A stretch of DNA of 64,000 bases, from positions 189,336-253,335 of the forward strand of contig JAQFVV010000014.1 in the NCBI GenBank assembly GCA_028023455.1, read 5' to 3'. The notes beneath the pieces are model-generated. The model had not been told where the DNA came from and ran no database searches. It saw nothing but the letters and a program-made list of their open reading frames with translations. Below are positions 11,162-22,125 of this stretch, in pieces. Every line of letters begins with the position of its first letter. Positions within the stretch are counted from its first letter, which is position 1. The stretch is from Epiperipatus broadwayi (lineage: Eukaryota; Onychophora; Udeonychophora; Euonychophora; Peripatidae). A program made the translations under genes and the position numbers.

Positions 11162-12479
11162 AACAGAACAAGTTTTTACCTTGTATGAGAATAGATTAAT
11201 CTAGATTACTACAATTGATCTTTTTACCTATTTATATATATCACATGTTAATTTCATTCCTAGGAGAGCAGAGGTTAAGAATCAACTAAATATTAAATAC
11301 ATATCTAAACTCGCCTCATCCATGTTGTTTTACTTTTCCATTATTCCCAAGTTTCAAACTCATGGAGAATCTGAATAATCGTTTAGTATATTAATATCAC
11401 TCGAAATACGGTTAGGCGTAAATATGTGTAGGTGTTTAATGGTAGATATGAATTAATAGGCAAAAATATTTATAAATATGTGAGAAAATGTGATCAATTT
11501 AAAAGTGAATTTAGAATATTACATCAAGAGTTTTTAATTTAATATTTGAATGTATTTAACAACTATATTTACAGTGATCAGTATTTTTAAGAAAGAAAAT
11601 TTATAACAAAATTATAAAATTTAATTTAACATTTATAGTTACTCTTTGCTCATAATTGATTCTAATTCTTATTCCAAACCCTTATCCCCCACAAAAAATA
11701 GCCATTTGATGTCTCTATTAACATAAATGAAATTTGTATTATGTTTATGATTATCTCAATCATCTTTGCTTTCTATATATTTATTTGGAAATCATAATTT
11801 GTTTTATTTTAATTAACTTGATATATTAGATTCCTATCTGTCATAGTGGTGATATGGGGGATTCCCTCTTATTATCTGTAGTCATGATATAGCCAAAGAA
11901 GACAATTTATGACAGAAATAATTAGTCAAGTATTCCAAAAAACATTTAACACAATTATTAATACAAACAAAGAAAATATATATTGTGCCGGTCAAAATCG
12001 TGTATTCATTCAACAAGACCAATAATCCAAGCAAAAGTACCTTGAATCCAACCATGCACAAGATACATATGTCAGGACAAGGATGAATCCTAACCTATTT
12101 GCCTAAACTATTGCCTCTCTGACTAATGGATAACGTTTGTGATGACACTAGCAGTGCTTGGTTTTATTCCGTCCCAGCTGGAGGTCATGGTTCACATAGA
12201 GACTCAAAATAATAAAGGGTTTATATGAAAAACCAATGATTTAATGGATTCTGATGATTGCAGAATGGTACAGATATGATTTGATCGATTACTAATGGTT
12301 TGAACCGTAATAATGATAATTCTTTCTGGCAACATTATAAAGAAGTGAATTTAAATCAAAGAAATATTTAAATAAATAGAGTAATTAACTTGAGAGATTG
12401 GGAGTGATGACAAACTAAGCTTATTTAAAATAACAATATTATAGGAATTTATTAAGGAATTTAGTACAAAATAAGTTAA
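11159..12479. other. Non-coding DNA
   Basis: No reading frame or repeat recognised. The piece from 12000 to 12200 has more balanced base composition but no frame or motif I can identify. Confidence 0.5.
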
Positions 12480-13940
12480 GTCTTTGTTTATACAACTTGG
12501 TTATTTTCTTTAATTCGTTTTGATGCGGCTTTGACAAACAATGTAAAAGTTTGTTAATTGGTCAGCCAAAAACCAATCAGCAATAAAATATTATTAGCCC
12601 TCTTCAAGATATTACAAGTAAATCTGTTTATATATATATAAGACATGAAAGATGGGCATTTAAAACACTATTACATTTAAAATCATTTGTATATAATGAG
12701 TGTGGGAAGCAAAATAGTTCTTAAATAAATAATTGACAATTATACAGTCAGATTTAATTAATTACGAAATTTGTTTGTGAAGGACGTGCCATCATGGCAG
12801 AGAGCATTTCAGGTTTGCTAAATAAAGATATAAAATGATGAAGAAGGCAATATGCTATTATAGATTACAACAAAAATAAATGAGGTCTGTTATGAAACTC
12901 TGGGTGGTTTTGCTAAAGGAAATTCCTGATATGTACAGGTAGATGATGAGAAATGCTGGCCCTCCAGCCAAAACATATCTCTGAATAATAATAAAATATT
13001 TTGATGTGCTGGACTTCCCATACACATCTTAAATGCAATGCCTGAAAATGGATCCCTTGGTATGAACTACGTCTACTTTGAGGGAGAGTAAAAGGTTGGA
13101 CTGGTCAGTTAAATTTCTGAAGGTCCTGATGAGTAAGTAGCAAAGCAAAATAATAAATGAATGGTTGTAGCTATAAAAACATTAATGCCTTAGACATATA
13201 TATATATAGATAGTGTATCACTAACAAAATTAATAACTTAATTTCTAATTAAACTATCTCCCTGCCAAAATGGAAAGTCCCAGAAACCTTAGGCCTTTAC
13301 TAAATGAATCATAAATAATATATATATATATAAAGAATTAACTAAAATATAAATTGTTTTCCACACTTCACAAATATTTCATTTATTAATAAGTTCTTAA
13401 ATAGTTTATCAAAGATTACAAAATAAGACTGTTTTTAATTAACATAGACGGGCATTGAATATCAAACTAATAAATTGTAAATCATAATTTTAATATTTTT
13501 CTGACAAATAATATATATATATATGAAATATAGACTGATAAAATTCTATGATAAATTTTACTTAATTGATTCACTAAAATTATTTATTCTTTCAGAAATA
13601 ATGACAGGGCTATTTTAAATTGGAGGTAATAGTAAGATACTTTTAAAATAATTTCAATCATTCAAATAAATTTATATATGATGTACAAAACTAAATGAGC
13701 TTTCTATTAATTAATTTACAGGAAGTAAATCTCCTGTAATAATTTTTAACTGGAGAAAATAAGAGGAAGGGGATTTAAAGTTAGTCAATGTCAGTAAGTC
13801 AAATATTATAAATAAACCAACAAAATTTAATTTAAGTTTGCCGCATCAAAATAATGTAAGATTTTATAAGAATTGATATTTTAAATTTAATAAATTTAAA
13901 CTACGCATTTAAAAACTAAATTGTATAAACAAATACAGAT
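12480..13940. mobile_element. Possible degraded DNA element with weak terminal inverted motifs
   Basis: TTTGTTTATACAA (about 12484) and TTTTGATGCGGC (about 12520) occur near the left. Their complements GCCGCATCAAAA (about 13840) and TTGTATAAACAAA (about 13920) occur near the right. Two short matched inverted motifs at similar order and 1.3-kb spacing suggest old element ends. The interior (12780-13130) has more balanced composition but no open frame. This is weak; chance is possible. Confidence 0.25.
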
Positions 13941-16900
13941 AATATAAATTAACATTGATTTGGAAAACAAGTAAAATGGAATCAATGGCTTGCGGCAAAT
14001 TGGACGTTACCTCAGAATCAATCAATAGGCATTCCATGGCTTGAAACAGGCATTTACAGTCAGATCATTAACAGGCTTCCTTGACGCAGTACAGTTTCAG
14101 GCTAGATGTTGAAAGCACAGGAAAGGCGTTGATGAGCTAATGGGACAGAGCTCCGGAAAGCAATGGTCGATCTTTTAGCCAGTCATTCTATAGGCACGAT
14201 GTACTATATCTCTAAACTACTCTCTTCAGATAAAACTCAACAAATAATTAATTCTTATCAAATTTTCCACTATTTATGTGTTCTGATCTTTATCTATAGG
14301 ATTGAATCTACAGTAACAACTGCCAATTGTAATTGCTCTAAGCAGTTCTGTGAGGTTGGTGCCTGCTTTGGAGGGAAAATCTATAACTCTGCATGAACAT
14401 GCCCCAAGGGTTGATTTGCTAATTAAAAAAAAAACAACAAGCATATTAAGTTTATCAGTCATTGTACTAACAAAATCTATTTAATTAAGGTTTAGATTAA
14501 CAAAACTGTAGATTTTATTCAGAAAAATTTTAGGAATTTGGTACAATGACTTTCAAACATATTTGACATAAACTTAAGCAGAAATTTACAAAATATTTTT
14601 TAAAAATATTACATTGTTTAAATAATTGATTCTCAAGTGTACATTGATTAAAAGATAAATATAAAATGTTACCCACTAATTAATTGAAGAAAATGAACTT
14701 TAATAAAGAATTTGAAATATTTGTAACATTTTATAGATATCTAGGATTCAATTCAATTTAATAAAATAAACACAATATACATTTTTACAAATATAAAATA
14801 AATAAACTAATATGAAAGATTAGTTTTAATTATAAAATAAGATTAATGAAATATAAAAGATTTATAATATTGATTAAAATATACTACCACCTATTATGAG
14901 ATGGGTGTCAGTTAATAAAGATTGGGTTCAAACCCAGACTAGTGCTTATGACATTGGCACTGGGTGAAGCAGGAATATGTACTATATTTCCAGCTTCAAT
15001 ATAGTGCAATTGTACAAATGTTTGGATTAAATATATATTAGGTAAAATTTTACCTTTCCCATTTGATGATGATCGAATTTGTATGCAAGCAAGTGCTCAT
15101 CGTAAACTATATTTTATTTTACTTAAACTAAAGACAACAATATTTCTCTTTTATGTTATGTACTAACACCTATATACCTCTTTTTGTATCCAAAACATAT
15201 CAAACAAAAACATATCAAATATAAAAATAAATGACGTCAACCTAAATTTAGTTTTGAAGTTTATAAGGAAAAATATTTTAGTGAATCATTCTGGTAATCC
15301 TCGTTAATCCATTTCAGCCATAGATGATAAATTGTGAGTGTTCTAGAACATTCATTAAGTCACTTATCCTTTATATCTTTGGAATTTCTGCTTGGATGTG
15401 GAGAGTTATTGAATCCATTTATTAAGAATTGACTTGTTGTTTCATAATGCAGGTGTAAGGTGCTAGGTCAATTCCATCCCAATTCTGACAGTTATTGCCC
15501 CATGAGATATGACTTTCCCTGATGTCACTTTTGCATTTAGCAATGCATATTTGTCTGTTTCATTATTTAGATATTTTTTTAATGAATTATTTTGAGTGAA
15601 TTAATAGCAATATTTCTTGTATTATGAGATATTTTCAGATCTAAATACTTCAATCTATAACTTAGAATTACAGGCACTTTGGAAATTCGAATGATCTGAA
15701 TTTACTTTCGAAAATTTCAATTTTGAATTCCTCAGTTGGCTAACTTTAATTCTATATTCTTGTTCTTGCTTTTTCGGATCTTCAGATATTAGTTTTTAAC
15801 ATTATTTCAACTCAAAAGTGGCCGACATTTCTATTCAAATTGTAAATTCGAGTTCTCTACTTAAATTTTTGTACGTTATTCAGCAGATGAGAAATTTTAT
15901 CTCTTTTTGGAGAAGCTCACTGTTGAAACTAGCAAGTTCTTAGGTCTATTGTTGATGTCATAATTAATGAATATTATTATATTTAATGTGTTAATAACAA
16001 TAAAATTTTTATTTGACATTTCTTTACTTTTTATATAAATTCTCATTTCTTGGTTGTGTTCATTTTATCCGATCATATTTCCATGCATTGTTTTAGTGTG
16101 TTGGAATTATATTACATTTAACAAGATAATAATTATTAAAAGTTAGTTGTTGTGTATGTGTCTTATAATTTAATTGAGATATGTATTTATAGTATAATTA
16201 AGTTTGGGTTTAAATGTGTATTGCAATTAATGGTTTGTCAATCATAGTGCTTTAATTTCTATTAATCTAGTGATTAATAAATAACATTAATATCATGGGT
16301 CTTGGATTCGGATTAGACCACAAGGTGTGTAATTGGTATTGGAAGGATGTAAGGAGCACACATTACAATATATAGAAAGGTCTTCATAATATAGGCATTA
16401 GCATAATTCCATTCCATGTATAATATGTCTATATCACACATATTTTCATTATTTTATCAGACTCATGTTTTAATCATGTGAAATACTGAAATTAAAGTTT
16501 ATGATGATGTAGCCATAAAATTGAGATATTAGAATAAATTGTGTTTATAAGATAGTCAAACATAATCATAACATCTACATAATATTTTATTGCTTACTTA
16601 CTATGCCTACTTTTGGGGGAAGAATTTTTATACATTTATATACAACTGAAAAAATTTGCAAAAATTAAAGTTTCATTTTTTTAATTCATTATTCCAGCAT
16701 AGATTAAAAATATGAAAACTAAGCTTTGAGAGCATGATAAAATTGAGTTATGATTTAAAAATTGTTCCTAAAGAACTATTTATTTTATAAACATGAAAAT
16801 TTTACACATTTTCCAGAGTTTTACCAGCCATTCTTGAATATCTGGAGAATATTTTTGAACAGTAAGTGAAAATTTAATATCTTGTTTTTTCTATCATCTG

Positions 16901-18430
16901 TTAAAAAACTTGAAGCTTATACCAATGAGGAGAATATTTTTTTTCTGTAAATAATTAGTATTATGAGGATCTCTGCTTTATTTGTAATATATTTTATTTT
17001 AAGTAAACCCTAACTCTAATCCTAATTATGATCAAAAATGATTTTATGCAGCGAATGAATTTCAATGTATAATTAATAAAAAAGAGTTTTAAATTAAATT
17101 GGTGTTTACAGAATTATTCCTTCTATGGAGAGAGGATTTATTATAAATTAAAGAAGTGAAGAAAAAAAAACAACAAATTATTACTTTTTAAGCGTTCATA
17201 ATTTTAGATAGGTAAGATAAGGATTGGATGAAAGAAAATATTATTATAAATAAAGGCAAATAATAAAGTAGAAGGAACAGAGTGATTAATATATTTGATT
17301 TATCATTTCCAGAGTATTTTATCTGATTTTTTTTGATCCGCTGCATATTATAATTTGTTTGCTCATTATTAAATAATGTTCTAATGATTAAAGCCAATGT
17401 AATTTCAAGTAATAAATTAACATGTATACAGTTTATTTAAAATAATATTAGTATTTTCCAAAACACAATTTTGTTGCTAATAAATTCCTTTTAGAATCTT
17501 ACTTAAGAAAATAAATAAAAGATTCTTTGTCAAAAAAACATTTAATTGATGTTTTACTTATATTTAAAAAAAAAAAAAATCAGCTGTTATATCATTCTCA
17601 GAATGAAACTTGAAACTTTTTACCACAATTACTTTTTTTTATTATCTTAAATTAGCATGTGATTGTTTTACAATTAAATCAGCTATTGATATTATTTAAA
17701 TCAATAAGAAAAGGTAGAGAATAATTGTATCAATAAGTGCTGTAATTATTTAAAATTTTATTTTATTTGTAAATTTAAATAAAAACAAACTTTATTCTTT
17801 CTTTTTTTTTTTATGATTGCTACAAAAAGTTCTGTACTGTATCTAATCACTATTTTAAATAATGAGAATTATTGGGATATTAAAACTATATATATTGTAC
17901 CAATATTGATATTGGCACATGATAATTTATCTAAAAGAAAAAAAATTATTAAAATAATCTTTTGTAAAAGAAAATGTATTTAAAAGTTTAATAGTTTTCT
18001 ATCATTAGTTTTTGAAATAAAAATTAGAAAAGAATTGATTAAAAGGAGGGAGGGGGAGTTTCGGTTAGAAAAGTTAAGCTAAAGGTTTTATAAAAGGAAG
18101 TAGAGTTTATTATTATTAGTCGGAATATAATTTAAAGTTTAAAAAATACAAATCTCTTTTCATTCGAATTAAAGAAAAGTAATCTTAAAACTAGTTATAT
18201 ATGTGCATATATATGTGCGATTGTAAATAAAAATAAATGTATGCGTATTAAATAAATATTAAAAAATAAATGGAAGTTGTCATTAAAAAAACACGGCAAT
18301 GGCTATTAATTAAAATATAAAACAATATGTTTTGCATAGCTATTACTAATTAAACAATCTTCCAAAACACATCAAAGGATTATCAATGGAATTTTGACAA
18401 CAGATATTGCCGGAGGATATCGAAAGGAAA
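13941..18430. other. Mostly AT-rich non-coding DNA
   Basis: No gene is called. Pieces of more balanced composition lie at 13980-14210 and 15300-15540. A symmetric TTGGGTTCAAACCCAGA at about 14920 resembles a tRNA B box, but no A box is convincing. A splice-like short open stretch at about 16816-16861 (TTTTCCAG acceptor, GTAAGT donor) is discussed under rejected items. Confidence 0.5.
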
Positions 18431-18439
18431 AACACTTCG

Positions 18440-18801
18440 CAGGTATAAATAATAAAAATTTTATCGGACAAGCAGTTCAGAAATTAATTGAGTCAGTTAA
18501 GTCAAGAGAGGACAATCAGTTGAGTTAATTGTATCCAGAAACAAAATGCAGTGCTGAGAAGTTTTTGGGAACACACGTCTTTCTCCAGCCTTAGTCAAAT
18601 AAGATCAGCAATATCTGCCTGTGAAATAATGTCTGCATAACAGCTTAGAAATCCTCCGTCAAATATTCAACTGTCTCCAGAAATAATAATCATGAAGAAT
18701 AATAAAAACTTCTCAAGAAAACGTCCCAGCCGGCTGGAAATATTCTCACCTAAAGAAGTAACCAATGAAAAGAAGTTCTACGTCCACATTCAAAATCCTA
18801 G
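18440..18801 (+). promoter_or_regulatory. Candidate promoter and first exon
   Basis: TATAAAT at 18444-18450 is followed about 30 bp later by GCAGTT (18472-18477), good TATA-to-initiator spacing. The next 330 bp keep many CpG dinucleotides. An ATG at 18692 opens a frame of 36 codons plus two bases (starts MKNNKNFSRKRPSRLEIF, ends KFYVHIQNP). It reaches a possible donor, CCTAG|GTAATA, at 18802; without splicing the next codon is TAA. One short upstream frame (ATG at 18547) ends after three codons. I do not recognise the peptide and found no partner exon. It could be the first exon of a nested gene or the promoter of a retroelement. Confidence 0.35.
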
Positions 18802-19139
18802 GTAATAACATTTCATATTCTTATTTCTATAATAGCCATTTCATCGCATTAATTCGTAAAGCCTCCAGAGAGAAGTAATTTGAACTCTATAAGCATGCAT
18901 AAAATGAACTATTGATGTGTGTGTTTGTGAATTTATAAATGTCAAACATTATTTATGCTTTCTCATAAGATATATTATAGTATGTTAATTTAAAATGTGT
19001 GTGTGTTTTTTTAGATTTATAAAATGTTTAAAATTAGTAAATGTTAGTTAATAAATTGTCTTTAAAATTAAACTTTATTTGTCGATCAATTTTTTTTATC
19101 AATTCTTTCACCACTAATTATATATAATCTGTTAGTGAT
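18802..19139. other. AT-rich DNA after the candidate exon
   Basis: Nothing recognised apart from short GT runs. Confidence 0.5.
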
Positions 19140-19460
19140 TACCAACAGCTGAGCTAGTCGTGGATGCTTAGGCGTTGAGTTAGTGGCCATTGTTCAAAGT
19201 GCGTTATTTATTCATTCTGGCGCTTGTGTTTATACACAAACAAAAAAAAGTGCTTTGAATGTGGTGTTGAACTCAACAGTCGAGAACAAGTTATGTCCTG
19301 GAAATGTAACGCTAGTTATATATATTTTATAGCTATCGTTTGGGCATGCATACTCTCCGAGTATGTTCTCTGCGTAAGAGACTGGTGTTTCGATAGACCC
19401 ATATTCGAACCCGGTACAATATATATTTACACATATTTTGCAGCTGTACAATGTTTAGAA
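19140..19460 (-). repeat. CpG-bearing block with a tRNA B-box-like motif; possible SINE
   Basis: On the - strand the block reads CCGGGTTCGAATATGGGTC (from about 19416), similar to the RNA polymerase III B box GGTTCGANNCC. It is followed by sequence ending near GTTGAGTTCAACACC. CpG content is well above neighbours. No convincing A box is seen at the usual distance, so a tRNA-derived SINE is only one option. Open frames on both strands here look incidental. Confidence 0.3.
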
Positions 19461-20696
19461 TTATAATATTTGAGTTATATTTAAAGTTAACAGTATTTTA
19501 CATGTATTTAAACAATGAATAATAAATCATTAAGTTCTTATTTGTAATTTTTATGGTTTTCTAATATTATCATTTTACTGTTTTTATCATTTTTTTTTAT
19601 TCTCTTGACAAACAACAAATGAAGTTTTTACTAGTTGTTTGTGTAAATTTTATTTAATTTTTAAAATGTTTTATTCTTATTTGTGTATAATTGAACTAAA
19701 AAAAGTTATTTGTATCTTTCATTAATTTATTTTTTTAGCCAAAAATTTTGGTGCTCCTATAATGTATAGTCATTTGATTTGCTCATTGTGTAAAAGGAAA
19801 AATAATCAATAAAAAATAAAATATCCATATTTATTTTTGAATTTATGGTGACAAATGTATATTAAATAAAATGAAAAAAGTAATATATTATGCAGTAAAA
19901 GATATATGCTAAATAAATTAAAGCAAACAAGCAGTTCACACAAAATGTGTAAGAAATAGAAATAAGCAAAATGTTAAAATATTTATAAATCTTTGTAACT
20001 GTAAATTCCACAACAACTGTGGATATTTTAATTTTTATCAATATCAATTTTATAGTGTGCAGTTCCAATAAGTGATTTTTTTTTTTACTTGTTGAAACAA
20101 ATTCAATTTAATAATTTATTTGGTAGAATTGTTTGAAATAAAAATTAGCAAAATATAGTCCATGTATAAAATGTGTATTAAATAAAAGAAAATAAAAGAC
20201 TTAGCTCACAACATTGTTTTAAATGAAAGTAATAGATAGTAAATCAAATGCAAGAAAACAAATGACAGTTTAATACAAAACTATTCATGGCAGTTTACAA
20301 AATAAAAGTTTTAACTGAATTATGTTACAGTAAGAAAAAAAAACAACAAAAACACTGAAATTGGAAATTGATACAAAACTGGAGTCAATTAAAAGTAAAA
20401 TATCTGCATTTACTGTTGAATATATAGCATTTTATTTTTATCCATTACTTTTTTTATAAGTACTGTGCAGCTCCATCAAGTAAGTAGATCATAAACTATA
20501 ACAGCACCAATTTTTTTTTGTTTAAAAATTAATTGGCTTTAAAAACTTATTTTCTGTGGCATTAACTTTTTTTTTCTACTTTAATGAAGCAATATATATA
20601 TATCATATAATTATTTTAGATTTTCTTTTTATCATAAATTATTTTCTTTAAATACTCCCAAACTTGTAAATTATCATCACATGACCATCTCCTCTT
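19461..20696. other. AT-rich non-coding DNA
   Basis: Low-complexity sequence; no gene or defined element recognised. Two loosely similar pieces near 20010-20060 and 20400-20490 (GTGCAG, then TCCAATAAG or TCCATCAAG) may be an old duplication. Confidence 0.5.
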
Positions 20697-20832
20697 ATGC
20701 TTGTGTAGAAACTAGTCTGGGGATATTGGATGAATAGGCACTAGATGGGGATTTTATGCACAAGCCTTCTGGCATCCATTGATTACTCTAGCTTACTGTA
20801 TGTGGCAATATATATAGTGAGTTTTGCCTGTT
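20697..20832. repeat. Family A repeat, terminal fragment
   Basis: AGAAACTAGTCTGGGGATAT, GGCACTAGATGGGGATTTTA, AGCCTTCTGGCATCCATTG and the end GTTTTGCCTGTT match the right arm of the palindromic copy at 62397-62984 in the same orientation. About 135 bp remain. Confidence 0.85.
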
Positions 20833-21494
20833 TTAACTTGTAAATTATATATTAGACTAAAAATTGTTATATCATTTTTAGCTCAGTATAAAATTTAAAC
20901 TTAATTCTTATCAAATACAACTACATAGTGTCTTTAAAATTAACTATATATATATATATATATTTCTTTCTAAGTGCTAGATATACTTTTAAAATTTCTA
21001 TATTTTTACACATACTTGAAATATATGAATAAAGGCATCCTTAAAAGGGAGATGATCTTCTAAACAAATGAGAAATTAGTTGATTCAATCACAAATACAT
21101 TTTGTGATTATTTCCCATTTTTCAGGTGTTCTTTATTTGTATGTTTAAAACTGTTTAGAAACATTAAACTTCTAATGTATATTTAAGATATTAAACAGGG
21201 AAGAAAAAAGAGAAATTAATGGTACCAGAAGAATTTTTATTTAAATTTAAAATTTATATCTGAGTTAAGTGGTCTTGTTCTATGTGGTTTTGAGCAGTGA
21301 TAAACTTCATGCAACTCTTGAGCCATTAACCATTTGATTACTTTGTCCTGTGTGAGTTTAATATAAGATATATGAGTTGCGACTTTCTAACTAAAAGTTC
21401 TGGTTCAACCAGAAATCTATTTTGAGAGTTATTTGCCTTTTTTCATATGTTATTATTTATATGTTTGAAGTGTGTGTAGAAACATAAAAGCTTT
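20833..21494. other. AT-rich non-coding DNA
   Basis: Contains a (TA)n run near 20943-20962. Nothing else recognised. Confidence 0.55.
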
Positions 21495-21615
21495 AAATTA
21501 TATTCATTTGAAATATTATAGTAAATGTAAAAAAAAAGAAATAATATTATTGAAATTTATGAAAGTTTTTATTTTATTTTTACATTTACTATAATATTTC
21601 AAATGAATATAATTT
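21495..21615. repeat. Perfect 39-bp hairpin
   Basis: The left arm 21495-21533 and right arm 21577-21615 are exact reverse complements around a 43-bp A/T loop. Perfect pairing in such AT-rich DNA implies a recent origin or ongoing conversion between arms. Confidence 0.9.
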
Positions 21616-21689
21616 AATAGTTGCTATTTTCATTACGTACACTTAAAAGTAAAATATAATGAATAAAAATTGATACAAACTTCAATATG

Positions 21690-22125
21690 TAAAGGCTAAA
21701 TCATATTTTTTTAAAAATAAAATTACACCAATTTCACAACTCAACTGGACTAGCCAAGAAAATAAAATCTAAAACACTACCAATAAGTTAACTGCTTCAG
21801 AATCATAAATTTTTAATAATAAAGATAATTTTTAAACTAAACACTACCCACAATTCCACTTTTTTCTCATCCACCCTTAGTATTAAAAGAACTTTTAAAT
21901 AAGTTAACTGCTTCAGAATCATAAATTTTTAATAATAAAGATTCTTTTATTCTTCTTTTTTATTTCATTACCCTCAAGGGGAAAAAATCTTAGCTTCATC
22001 AAAATTAATAATGTGGCTTGTATCTTTTACATGGATATATAATGCTGCACTAAGGTATTAATTCCTAATTCTACTTTTATGTACCTTTATGCTTTCATTT
22101 AAACTCAAACTACTCTGACCTATAT
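21690..22125. repeat. Left inverted arm of a 4.2-kb element
   Basis: This arm is the reverse complement of 25486-25930. Examples are AAAATTACACCAA with TTGGTGTAATTTT, AAATCTAAAACACTACCAAT with ATTGGTGGTGTTTTAGATTT, and TTTTATGTACCTTTATG with the matching CATAAAGGTACATAAAA. A piece of the arm (AGTTAACTGCTTCAGAATC) is duplicated inside it at about 21787 and 21900. It stops sharply at about 22125, where the CpG-bearing core begins. Confidence 0.85.

Noticed and set aside
13127-13160. CTGATGAG motif suggesting a ribozyme.
   Set aside because: No GAAA or pairing stems follow.
16816-16861. Short open stretch between TTTTCCAG and GTAAGT reading VLPAILEYLENIFE.
   Set aside because: The only open frame does not fit the phase-0 end of the helicase exon, the peptide does not match the next FANCJ segment, and 45 bp is too short to exclude chance.
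19224-19466. Overlapping open frames of 80 and 73 codons on opposite strands.
   Set aside because: Both lie in the CpG-bearing, tRNA-like repeat block and show no domain.
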